Source of the DNA: Gnetum montanum
Taxonomy: Eukaryota > Streptophyta > Gnetopsida > Gnetales > Gnetaceae
Assembly (NCBI GenBank): GCA_015680685.1
Contig: MNCI01001939.1
Span: 4,685-68,684, forward strand
Direction of reading: 5' to 3'
Length of the DNA stretch: 64,000 nt
Position numbers and translations under genes: made by a program. Each line of letters starts with the position of its first letter. The first letter of the stretch is position 1. The notes beneath the pieces were generated by a model. The model was given only the letters and a program-made list of their open reading frames with translations. It was not told where the DNA came from and searched no databases. This document shows positions 36,389-46,610 of the stretch, one piece after another.

Positions 36389-37600
36389 TCATCCCTTCTC
36401 AGTCGTATTATGTGCATTGGCTATTCTAAATTCATGGAAGGGTTTGATCCATTGCACATTGACTAATAATTTCTTATCAGGGCTCTTAGGTTTGTATATG
36501 GTCATGGCCCCTAAAGGGAAGGTTGTATGAATAATGTAAGGTCCTTCCCACAAGGTTTGAAATTTTGTGCATTGTGGCACATGTTTGAGATTCTATGAGA
36601 GAACGTTATCTCTTGGTTGATACTTAACCTTTCAAATCTTCAAGTCATGACATTGCTTGTTATATGCCTTGTGCAACTCATTTGATGATAGGGCAACTAA
36701 TCAATATTCATCTAGCATGTTTAAAGTTGCCAGTGCTAGATCAAGATTGAGGTGGAGGTCACAAGCCATGGATAATGTATGGACCTCGGTTTGAATTGGA
36801 AGCGTTAGAAACTTTCTGTACACTAACTCATAGGGAGAGTAACCTATAGGGAGTTTCCAAGTGGAGCGGTATGCCCAAAGAGCATCATTCATTTTAGTGT
36901 TCCAATCTCACCTATCCATGCTAATTGTCCTAGTTAACATTTTAGTGATCTCCCTATTGGTGACCTTAGCTTGTCCATTAGCTTGGGGGTGATAAGGTGT
37001 ATTCAATTTTTGTTCAACCCCTAAGCATTGCATTAGCTTTCAAAAATGTTCACCTGTGAAGTATGTTCCATTATCTGAGATAAGTGGACGTGGCAAACCA
37101 AACCTATTTACGATTTGTTGTTGCACAAATCGTGCAGCTGTAGATGATGTGTAGTCTATAATAGCAGCTACTTCAACCCATTTCATTGGATAGGCTATGG
37201 CAACTACAACATAAGCTTTTCCATTGGACATTCATGTAATGGGCCCTATAAAGTATATTCCCCAAATGTTGAAGGGTTCTAAAGGTTGAATCCATTATTG
37301 CGGGCCCTCCATTCTAGCAGTCATTCCCCCATCACATTGACAATGCTCACAAGATTAGACAAATTGATGGGCATCCCAAAATATTGTTGGCTAGTAATAT
37401 CCTACAAGAAAGATCTTAATAGTCATTCATCTCCCTGCATAGTGACCCCCACAAGGGCACTCATGAGCATCTTGGAGAACTCTCAGTTGGTCTACCTCAA
37501 GTATGCACCATCGAACCAAGCCATCAAGATACACTTTGTAAAGTTGTCCATTGATCTCCATGAAGTGCTTGGCTCTGTGAAGAAATTGTTATTTCTTCCT
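36389..37600 (-). pseudogene. Integrase (AthF)
   Basis: H2C2 zinc finger near 37500-37330 with HECPCGGH and CEHCQ intact. Core ORF 37231-37040: AIAYPMKW where AthD has AVDYYTKW (first Asp lost, to Ala), LISDNGTYF (second Asp kept), and near 36950 NGQAKVTNRE (Glu lost, to Lys). ORF 36892-36701 has NDALWAYRS and GYSPYELVY. The C-terminal ORF 36580-36389 has LWEGPYII and QWIKPFHEF, the GPY-type end of the lineage. It ends with a stop at 36389. Inactive by loss of two catalytic residues. Confidence 0.88.
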
Positions 37601-37612
37601 ACAGTCCAGCTC

Positions 37613-38248
37613 CTATGGTGTTTGTTGAGTAAGAAGATAGGTGAAAATACTACTGTACCAGTTCATCTCCGTGGGTTGGTTATTTACTACACCAGCAAAG
37701 AGGGCTTCATTAGGAAACTGATCAGACATTACATATTCATACTCTTTGTTGTTCCAATGCAACCAAGACAAATGATCTGCAACTACATTCTCGGTGCCCT
37801 TTTGATTGATCATCGTTAGATCGAACTCTTGTAGGATTAACAGCCATCGCATAATACGAGGACTAACCATTGGCTTGTTCATGAAGAACTAGATTGCACT
37901 ATGATTCGTATGGATGAACACTTTGTAACCTAACACATAGTGCCTAAACTTATCCAGTGCAAACATTACAATAATTAATTCTTTCTTTGTAGTTTTGTAG
38001 TTAAGTTGTGCACCGATAATACTTCTACTTGCATAGTGGATGTAGTAAGGAAATTTTTGGTCATCTAACTGTGTAAGTACGACCCTTAAAGCATAATTGG
38101 ACACATAAGTCGTTATGTGGAATGGTCTGGACCAATCAGGAGCTTGTAGAATGGGAGTTTCTACAAGCTTTTGTTTCAAAGTTTGAAATGCTTGTTCACA
38201 TTCCCTGGTCCACTCAAACAGTACATCCTTCTTTATTAGCTCTACCAA
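37613..38248 (-). pseudogene. RNase H and connector (AthF)
   Basis: ORF 38248-37889 begins in the RT-RNaseH linker (FEWTRECEQAFQTLK), then PDWSRPFHITTYVSNYAL: the catalytic DAS is YVS here. It continues with IHYASRSI, QLNYKTTKKEL and FRHYVLGYKVFIHTNHSAI. After one stop, ORF 37882-37613 gives MRWLLILQEFDLT and GTENVVADHLSWL, the conserved run into the integrase linker. Few indels; loss of the first Asp predicts no RNase H activity. Confidence 0.88.
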
Positions 38249-38269
38249 TGATTTAGCAACCCTGGAGAA

Positions 38270-39060
38270 GTTCTCAATAAAACTCTTATAGTAGCCAGTG
38301 TGTCCAAGAAATGACTGAATGTCTTTGACAGTTTTCGGTTGCCGGGTGATTCCTTGGATGATCCTAATTTTATCTAGGTCTACCTCTATTCCTTTGTGTG
38401 AAAGCTTATGCCCAAGTACTACACCTTCTTAGACCATTAAATGGCTTTTCTACTAGTTGAGCCTTAAATTGGTTTCTACACATCTTTTCAGTACTTGCTC
38501 TAATTGGTCCAAGGCTTGATCAAAACTTGTTTCAAAGGTGGAGAAGCTGTTCATAAAGACTTCCACTCCATTCCCTATCTACTACTGGAATATGCTTAGA
38601 ACTAGGCGTTGAAATGTGGTAGGGGCATTACACCAGCCAAACGGCATTTGTTTATATGCATATGTTCCACAAGGACTAGTGAACGTCATCTTGGATTGGT
38701 CTTCTGGGGCTATCCGTATTTGTTGTATCCACTATAGCCATCCAAAAAACTATAATAGCGATGCCCTGCTATGGTGTCTAAGACTTGGTCAACGAATGGT
38801 AACAGAATGTTATCCTTAAATGTTTCCATGTTTAGTAGCCTAAAATCTATGCACACCCTCCATTTGCCTTCCTTTTTGCACATGATTACCAGAGGGCTAA
38901 CCCATTCGCTATCAGCAATGGGGTATATGAACCTAGCCTTAAGAATCTATTCTATTTCTTCTTTTACCACTTGCTTCAATTTTGGGTTCAATCACCTTTG
39001 TGGTTTTTTTCGAGGTTTCATGGAGGGGTTAGTGTAAATCCTATGCTAGCATATCCTAGG
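38270..39060 (-). pseudogene. Reverse transcriptase (AthF)
   Basis: Motifs read leftward: EGKWRVCIDFRLLN near 38880, the fingers YSFLDGYSGYN near 38740, QMPFGWCNAPTTFQ near 38640, then FMNSFST at 38541-38560 where the catalytic FMDD/FIDD should be. Both metal-binding Asp residues are gone (to Asn and Ser). SFLDT near 38310 marks the thumb. Several frameshifts and stops. Compare AthD, which keeps FIDD. Confidence 0.85.
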
Positions 39061-39522
39061 ATCTATTCCAGTTAATTTAGGATATGACCAAGCAAAGGCT
39101 TTTGACCACTTATTTATTACTTTCAGTAGTCTTCCTTTTTTTTGGAAGCAAGTCTTGTGTTGATGATTACTGGTTTTCTTTTTGAGGGTCATATATTCCA
39201 AACCAGTGGGCAATGGTTTCAATTCTAGGGGCTCTTGTTTGAATTTTTCAGGAATTTCCAACTTTCCCTAGTTGATTTTTTCAATGTTAAGGCTTGGAAG
39301 TTGGAAATGGACTTGCTCTAGTGCATCTATGCTTTTAATGTAAGCATAAGTTATTCCCTTAGTTAATTCCATGCACATTAATGAGTTGCTCTCTTGATTA
39401 GCTATCAACCACTGGGTGTCTTCTTATTGTGTGGCTGCTGCATACAAGCACTTTTGTATATTAATGTCTTGTGCACACTGGTTGCATGTAGGTAATGCTA
39501 AACTTTGCACAACCCATAATTT

Positions 39523-40158
39523 CTACATGCAATTGCACCCTGTATCACTGTATGCGATGCATGGAACCTTCTTCTTCTCAAACTTTTCAAAAGTGTACTC
39601 CTTAGATATTTCCAAGGAAAGATTGTGGATTCCTAGGCATGCATCTATAGTACTTAGCCATGCCCTTACCATTATTACTGGGAAGTTCCCTTTACCATTA
39701 TTCACTTGTATCACTAGGAAATTAGTTGGGTATGACCACCCATACACAATGGTGACAATGTCCTCCACTAGTCCCAAGGGAACAATGATGGATTGGTCAG
39801 CCAACTCTATGCAAATATTTCTCTTCCTTAATGGAGGTAGGTTCTAGGCTTTGTACATTTCTTGTGATATTAAGTTGACTCCAGAACCTGAATCCAAAAG
39901 AGATTTGCATGGCTCATTCCTAGTGATTTGGAGATAGATTAGAGGGCTTATAGGATCAAAGAATTTTTTGGTAAGGTGGCCAACCTTAATCCAGCTAGTA
40001 ATAGCATGTGTTAACATAACCGTATGTGTTGAGCTCGGTGTTTGATTCAAAGGGAGCTCTGAAGCCTTATTTGATAGGGAGGCGTTCAGAGGTTCAACCA
40101 CTTCTAGTTGTAAGGGCTTGGTTGGACTATTGGCTCTAAAGAAAGGTCTTTTCTTCAT
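39523..40158 (-). pseudogene. Aspartic protease region (AthF)
   Basis: ORF 40158-39844 ends in CKSLLDSGSGVNLI near 39880-39900, with the DSG catalytic triad intact. A stop follows (MYKA*), then ORF 39804-39523 continues with ADQSIIVPLGLVEDIV and WSYPTNFLVIQV. The best preserved protease in the window; cleaves gag-pol in intact relatives. The connector to RT (ORF 39261-39046, KWSKAFAWSYPKLTGIDP) follows. Confidence 0.85.
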
Positions 40159-40199
40159 ATATTAGTCAAAACCAACAACGGGTTGAGCATTTACAACCC

Positions 40200-42550
40200 T
40201 TTTGCTATTGCATTGCTACGGTTGAGTAGGGAGTTCCCCTTGCATTTTTAAAGTTGGTGATAATGGAGCTATCGGTGTGAGAGCTACGGATGGATTTGAA
40301 GGATGGTATGTTTGTGGGTTATCTTCCCTAGAAGAAGGATTTCTATAATACTCATGAGCTTGGTAGTGATGTTGTGGTGTAACATAACTAACAGAGTCGC
40401 GTGGAGAGACGATGCTACACGTAGTAGCCATATGGGTCAGGTTACCGATAGGGGTATTGTTACCTTGGTGGTGGCATCCCCCATGACTGTGGGTATTTCC
40501 ATTATTGATATTGCTCAACAGGTTGTGGTGGAGTTCCACTTGGATAATATGTTGAAGGTTGGTGGAACTACCTTGGGTTACCTTGGGTATAAGGTAACCG
40601 TTGGGGTGTTTGTCATTTATTTAGTCGTGGGTTGAATGCATACACCCCAGACTCTTGTAGATGTGAGATCACTAGGCAACATCCCTTAGGATGGTCATAT
40701 TGGCATATCTCACATCCACCATCATTTTCTGTGTCTGAATCCACAACCTCTTCTGTGATGGTCATTTTACCCTTACCCTTGTTACGTCATTTTCCATTTC
40801 TCTCTTTTTCTTTTTGTCACAGTCACTACCTAACTCCCTAAACTCCTCGACAATTTTAAGAATAGTTTCAAACCTACTATCTAGGGAGTCCCACATTTGA
40901 TCTACCTTTTCCGATACTTATGTTTTTAACTTTTGGAGAGGCAAAGGTTTCCTATTCACCATCTCTTTGAGTGGTGACTATTTTTCCTCCTCACAAAATC
41001 TCACTCCCCTTTTTTGGAGGGAAGGATCTCGATTGTATTCTTCTGCACTTTCTCTCTTTCATAGCTCACCTTTTTCTTTGGCTACTTGCTCTAGAAATCT
41101 ATGAATTTGATGAGATCTAAGCTCCGATAACCTTACTTGGGCATACGTCCTAAGGGTTCTTCTTATTTCATGCCTAAGTCCATCAATGAGATGGCGTAGT
41201 TGATCCCACTACAAATAATCATGGCCAAGGCAACAATGTAATAGTGCGTAATAGTGGCCCATAGTAGCATCCAAGGGTTCATGATTTCCTTGCTTCCATC
41301 CTTGGATTTGCTTCTATAGGTTAGACACTCAAGAGTACATTTGGTACTTATCATTGAATAGTTCTAACATTGTACTCCACCTCTAATGGATTCTAATTCT
41401 AAGGACCAGTACCAACTTTCAGCTTCTTTCACTAGTGTCCTTGGGAACAAATTCAGGTTTTGCCATTTTTTTTCTATGTTTTGCAAGGCACATGCATCAT
41501 GAAATTCTTGTAAATGAATTTGAGGATCAGCGTTGTATCCCCCTTCAAATCATGGGATGTTGTTCATGTCTAACCTCTTGATCCTACTATCCTTTTGGTG
41601 CCTTGTTGGAACTCTTACGGTCTCCGTTATATCTAGCATGCTTCTAGTTGCAAGTATGAGTTCTTCATGATCATCTTGTTCATAGCATCTATGGTGGCTA
41701 CGCAATTCCCTACTCTCCCTTATTCTATGCCTTAATTCCTTAGAGTGCCCTCATCCTTGTTCTCGACTATCTCATTGATGTTTTTCACTTTGTTTTCCCT
41801 TATCCTCATGATTGGTTTCCCTATGACTACATCCAAACACTGAAGGAGAGGGTGAAGGTGATAATGAAGGTGAAGAAGAAGGAGAACCATTGTCATGACG
41901 GTGTTTTCTACATTCTCTTTAGTGATCTCAACCATGATTGTGATCACGATCAGAATGTCCACCCTTATCGTGTGTTTGTGTTCCTTTGGTGAACACTTCA
42001 TCTTCATGGGTATCAGAACCAGGGTTGTGAATAGTGGAGTTGAGATTCTGATACACTACCTCTTAACCATTGTTAGGAGGAGGAACATCATTTTTTGGGG
42101 AACCTGTTAAAGCAAGTTCACCATCCTCACTTTTTCTTAAAACATGTGGAGTGTCATGGGGCCATTTACCCTTTAAGGATGTGTGATATCTATCCTGTCG
42201 CAAGTCCCTTTGACGTTGCACTTATGTGGGATGATAGTCCCTTGTGTCATGATCGCATGCAACGTATTCTATATATAAAAGCAACATGCATATTCGTGAG
42301 AGAGCATGAAGGAGCATGTTGGGGACTAATCAGTCTAGAGGCAACACTATGTTACCCTCCAAGTCTCTCCAATGTAGTTGTTCATCTTGGTGGAGAATAA
42401 AGGTGAAGTTGGGTACATACTCATCAGGATGAGTATATACCACATGAAATTGTTGAGGAACTAGTGGATTCTAGTTATGTGTATTATGCCGCCAACTACC
42501 TCTTGTGTTAGTCCTAGGAAGTGAGTGCTCTTATGCGAAGAAGAAGACAT
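40200..42550 (-). pseudogene. Athila-like gag (AthF)
   Basis: The start at 42550 gives MSSSSHK, matching AthD. N-terminal block near 42420-42250 with HQDEQLHWRDLEGNIV. Charged/His-rich segment near 42000-41730. The gag core lies near 41600-41050. A CCHC-like motif C-x2-C-x3-H-x3-C (CEICQYDHPKGC) is complete near 40680-40720. The C-terminal tail (ORF 40539-40216) is His/Asn/Pro-rich. Stops and frameshifts break it. The function is packaging of element RNA in virus-like particles. Confidence 0.85.
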
Positions 42551-42676
42551 CTTCTCTTGTTCGGTGTGCGACGTACCATTGTCTTATCTTTCTTTAATTA
42601 ACCCTAAGTGTTCGTTCTAACATTTCAATGATATGAATGATTTCCTATGTTCTACGCAACACACAAACAACTAAGT

Positions 42677-42694
42677 CACCAACAACGGTGCCAA
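42677..42694 (-). other. Primer binding site, tRNA-Asp type (AthF)
   Basis: The minus strand reads TGGCACCGTTGTTGGTGA just inside the LTR, 14 of 18 matches to the tRNA-Asp complement. Confidence 0.85.
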
Positions 42695-43468
42695 TGATGA
42701 GTGGCAAGGTACACCTACAGTCAACCATACGAATACGAGCATTTCACACATGATCCATTCGAACTCCAAGGACTAAGTGCTTATGTGCCTTAATGGGACA
42801 CTTAGGGTTAATCAATCATTAGCTTCCCAAACTTACTTGTATTTTCATGGTTGTATGGTTAAGTAAGCTTGAGGTATATAATTTTTATAGCTTTTTGTCT
42901 TTTTATGTCTCTTTCTAATAAAAGAAAGGGAGAGAGAACTAAGTGACTAACTTACATCTTCTATTCATTAACTAAGTTCTAAATGTTCCTAATACCAGTA
43001 TTCATTCCCACTTGTCGTACACATCCTGAACTAGTGCAACGCTACTAGGATTACCAAATGCTAATCGTTACTAGGCTACCAAGCGCTACACGCATCCTCG
43101 AAGAGGTCGTACTAAGTGTATTTAACTAAGGGGGTTGAAGGTTGAGAAAGACATTAATTAACTAGAAAAGCATTAAATAATCATTAATTACTAATTAGCT
43201 TAATCTGTATGTTGCAAGGTTTATCATAAAGTTCATCTTTATTTTCATACACAAATTTGTGCTTAGGTACAAAATGCTCAAATAAAGATCTATTCACTCT
43301 ATGACTTCTACTATGGGCACACAAAAATAATTCTAACTCTGGAATAACAAAACTACAAGAATCTAGATAAGGGTCTAAGTCTAACTCCCCAAAACAAAGG
43401 GTGCCACCTCTTATTTATAGAAGATGAGGCAAGACGCGATATCGCTTATGCAATATCGCGTCTCATCA
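42695..43468 (-). repeat. 5' LTR of AthF
   Basis: 774 bp, minus strand TGATGAGACG...CCACTCATCA. TATA at 43412-43419 (minus), GATATCG motifs at 43437-43460. Followed on the plus strand by target duplication GTTAT. Confidence 0.92.
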
Positions 43469-43860
43469 GTTATGAAGTAATAGTCACCATTAAATGATAT
43501 AGGATTTATAGAATCAACAACATCAAAATTTATTAACTCTAAGCAAGTATTCCTCCTATGGAATTCATTTCTTTTAAAGAAAACTCTAAGTTTTTTCAAT
43601 AATGCAATCTTCACAAAATTGAAGTGTTGCTAAAGGAAATTTAGAAATAAGATTTTTAAATTGTAACATCTTTTTTACTTTTTCACTTAAGTGTCTCATC
43701 TTGTGATGCATTAGTTGAAGATCATTATTAGGATCCTTTTTTACCATGGTATACCCATTTGCCTAATTTCCTTTTAGTACATACAAAGTATAAGAAAACA
43801 GGTCTTGTTCATGCATCAAAGGTTGTTTTTCTTTGGAACAGGTATTGGAGAAGTGTGGAA
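43469..43860 (-). pseudogene. Ty1/copia GAG-pre-integrase and integrase start (CopA)
   Basis: On the minus strand: QLMHHKMRHLSEKVKK then FCEDCIIEK, a copia-type HHCC zinc-binding domain (about 43735-43595), and ELINFDVVDSINPISFNG leading to YYFIT at the AthF junction. With one copy of the GTTAT duplication removed, the codons run directly into FIDGYS at 33746, the copia integrase core. So this is the N-terminal half of CopA. Homology above about 43760 is weak. Confidence 0.82.
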
Positions 43861-44290
43861 ATCCTATTAGGTTTCATGTAATCTTAACCATCATCCTAGA
43901 ACTATATGGGTCTTGATTCCTTTGTGAACCTCATCACAAGGATATGTAGGCTTATTAGGGAAACTTCATCTTCCTAGCTCCTGTTATTGATCTTCTCTTC
44001 AAAGCATGGCTTAAGGCTAGATGCATTAGCGTAAGAATGCATCTTAGCTCTTGAAGGATTTTGATATTATGTGTATATTCTTGTAGAAGTATGTGCATCT
44101 TGTTGGTTTGGTTATGTATTTGTTAATGTATGGCATATTTGATGGACCTCTAACCTTTGACTAACAGGTTGTATGCTCCTATAATATGCTTGTAGGTACT
44201 CTAAGATTTGAGATGTAGTCTATCTTGATTCTACCCTCCTTATTTTCATTTTAGGACTTTTGGGTGATGTTGGATGGTGTTTTAAAAAGG
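43860..44290. other. Unassigned sequence between CopA and GypA
   Basis: No coding frame or terminal repeat recognised. Confidence 0.4.
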
Positions 44291-45760
44291 CAACACCATT
44301 ACACTTAGTATAAGATTTGAAGGTTTCTAGTTTGAGATTGGTGATGGCTCATGATTCATTACTTAAATTATTTGGTACCCATGGAACACAAGAAGAAGAG
44401 GAAGGGGATTTTTCACTTTGGCAAGGCTCCTACTCATTTGTACTCATAAAAACATAGAAAATCATATGGGCATTGTAGCATTTAATGTGACCTCTAAATA
44501 CAAGAATCTGAATGATGATAATAAGATGCCTATCATGAAGCACAAGGATTACTTCCTTGACAAGGTATAAGAAAATTGGAAGTAGTTTCTTTAGATTGGT
44601 AGTGTGATCTTTAGTTACTTGCCATTAGTAAAATGGGTTAAAATTATTCATTATCTTGTTGACAAACTTGATATTCCATATCTTCAAAAATTAAATTTAG
44701 GAGCTAAGTACAATCTCTTCAAAGCTTAGAACTTTATGCTCTAGAATCAGGTGGAATGGATGAGGGATATTGTTGATGTCTAGATCTTGATGGATGATGT
44801 TTTGCAAAGAGTGGAAATCCTAAAGATACAAGTGGAGAAGAACAAGGTGAAAAACAAGAAACTAGATGACCAGTTGGCTATCGAGGAAAAGAAAATCACA
44901 TATGGTTTAGGATGGTCTATCCATAGGTTCCAAGCCAAAGAGCCCAAGATGTAGAAAGTTGATTGTGACAATAAGCTCCAAGATGCATTCATCTTTGAGA
45001 TGAAGTGCTTTCTCAAGATGAATGAATACCCACAGGAAATGAAGATTAGCATCACCTCCTAATTTCTAGGAGAAATTTCTCAAACTTGATGGCTTGGCAT
45101 TATCTAAGAGATGAAGTTAGGGACTACTTGGATGTCGATGGAGACATGGGATGACCTCAAAATTGCTTTAGTTAAAAACCTTTTCCTAGACACTTCCATT
45201 GACATAGGTTGGGTGAATTTGAAGGAACCCTAGTAAATAGGGAAGCTAGAGGATTATATCCAAGAACACCAAGAAGTAATATTATAAATTCCAATGATGG
45301 ATGATGTGATGATGTGATGAAGTATCACCTCTTCTTTAATAACCTAAAACCCAAGGCCTACTAGGACATAAAAACCCATAAGATCTTGGAACACTATAAG
45401 CATTAGAATTGGTAGCTAGTTTGGTGCTTAATTTAAAGTCTTATAAGTAGGATACGAATGAAGCTAATGCATATTAAAATAACCAAATGACTCATGGTGG
45501 ATTAGGTGGACCTAGTTGAAGGAATTTTAGGGATGGCTTTTGGGGTATGCATCCTATTGTTACCCCTAATTCTCAAGCTTCTTTCTAGGGTAATGAGAAG
45601 AAATGGACTGCTAAAGGCTTTGACAAATTCAAGGATAAGTGCCCACACTTTAGAGAACCTATGAATAATCCTCCTAGGTGTCCTAGAATATGATGTTTCA
45701 ATTGCACGGGAAATCATATTGCTTAAAATGTTTCATAGAACCCTAATTCATAACAAGCTG
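44290..45760 (+). pseudogene. Ty3/gypsy gag (GypA)
   Basis: Helical Lys/Glu-rich sequence near 44800-44900 (QVEKNKVKNKKLDDQL), the gag core with LEDYIQEHQE near 45250 and LEHYKH-like sequence near 45385, and a zinc knuckle near 45690-45716 reading C-F-N-C-x4-H (last Cys not seen). The frame contains many TAG stops. The order gag, knuckle, protease, RT identifies a gypsy element unlike the Athila-like copies in residue detail; a chromovirus-type lineage is my best guess. Confidence 0.65.
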
Positions 45761-45959
45761 GAAGGGGTCGAAATGGTCATCATTGGTTAAATGCTCTCAA
45801 CTATTAACCACAAGCTCAATTGTGTGTAACTAATGTGAATAATAATGGATAAGAGTTCAAATCCCTTGAAGTGATTTAGCACATCTCCTAGAGCTTAGTA
45901 GCATTTTAGTATAATATTCAAGGAGAAGAACTAAAGAAAGAGCCTAGCTTGCATTCAAT

Positions 45960-46605
45960 ATAGATGGTTATGGTGCAACTTCCATCAAAGATGATTGATA
46001 CCTTGGTTGACATAGCTACCAATCATAATTTTCTTTCAGAGAAAATTTCTCACACCATTAATTTACAAGTACAATAGGGTTCAACATATTTCAACTTAGT
46101 TAAGTTTCATCTGATCAAGTGCAGAGGAGTTGTGAGAAATGTGATTGTAAAAGTGGAATAGTAGAGTGGAAAGTTGTTCTTTATCTAATATTAATTATTT
46201 TAAAGTCATCCTTAAAAAATAATTTTTTAAGGCAAAGGTGTAAGTGGCCTTGTACTTTGATTTTCTTTATATTTTTCATGAGGATTTTCCCTTCATGATA
46301 ATGACCTCTACACTAAGAGCAATTGGTACAATCTATGAAGCCTAGATTATCTAACCCATGGTGATAAAATGGATTATTAAGAACCTGACCAAAAAATATT
46401 TCTTGTAGTGTTAATAGAGAAAAAAGACTAGAGTTTTGCATAGGTGAGCATGCAAATTGAGAACCTTTTGAAAAGATATAAGGATCTAATATTAGTGAAA
46501 TTGCTTGGAAAACTACTAGATTGATGGATCATTGATCATAAGATTAAGTTTCCACAAGGAACTACTCCTCCTAGGCAGTGACCTTACAGAATGATCATCC
46601 CTAAG
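45960..46605 (+). pseudogene. Protease and start of reverse transcriptase (GypA)
   Basis: The protease site near 46000-46035 reads TLVDIATNHNFLSEK, where gypsy elements usually have LVDSGATHNF; the DSG triad is lost. Decayed sequence follows to about 46440. Near 46525-46605, DHKIKFPQGTTPP and PYRMIIPK form the conserved entry to RT. Reading stops at the LTR-X insertion, whose left target copy TTGGT begins at 46606. Confidence 0.75.
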
Positions 46606-46610
46606 TTGGT

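Larger units (their letters stand above)
33747..43468 (-). mobile_element. AthF, full-length Athila-like element without accessory ORF
   Basis: 9722 bp. 5' LTR 42695-43468, 3' LTR 33747-34540 (minus orientation). Exact 5-bp target duplication GTTAT at 33742-33746 and 43469-43473. Order: LTR, tRNA-Asp primer site, gag, PR, RT, RNaseH, INT, 1.85 kb post-integrase region, polypurine tract, LTR. About 24 differences in the first 235 LTR positions by eye, roughly 90% identity. Catalytic residues are lost in RT, RNase H and INT. It inserted into the copia integrase CopA. Confidence 0.92.

Noticed and set aside
37286-37819. 177-residue plus-strand ORF
   Set aside because: It is antisense to the AthF integrase and RNase H sequence, which has clear family motifs on the minus strand.
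39416-39847. 143-residue plus-strand ORF
   Set aside because: Antisense shadow of the AthF protease region.
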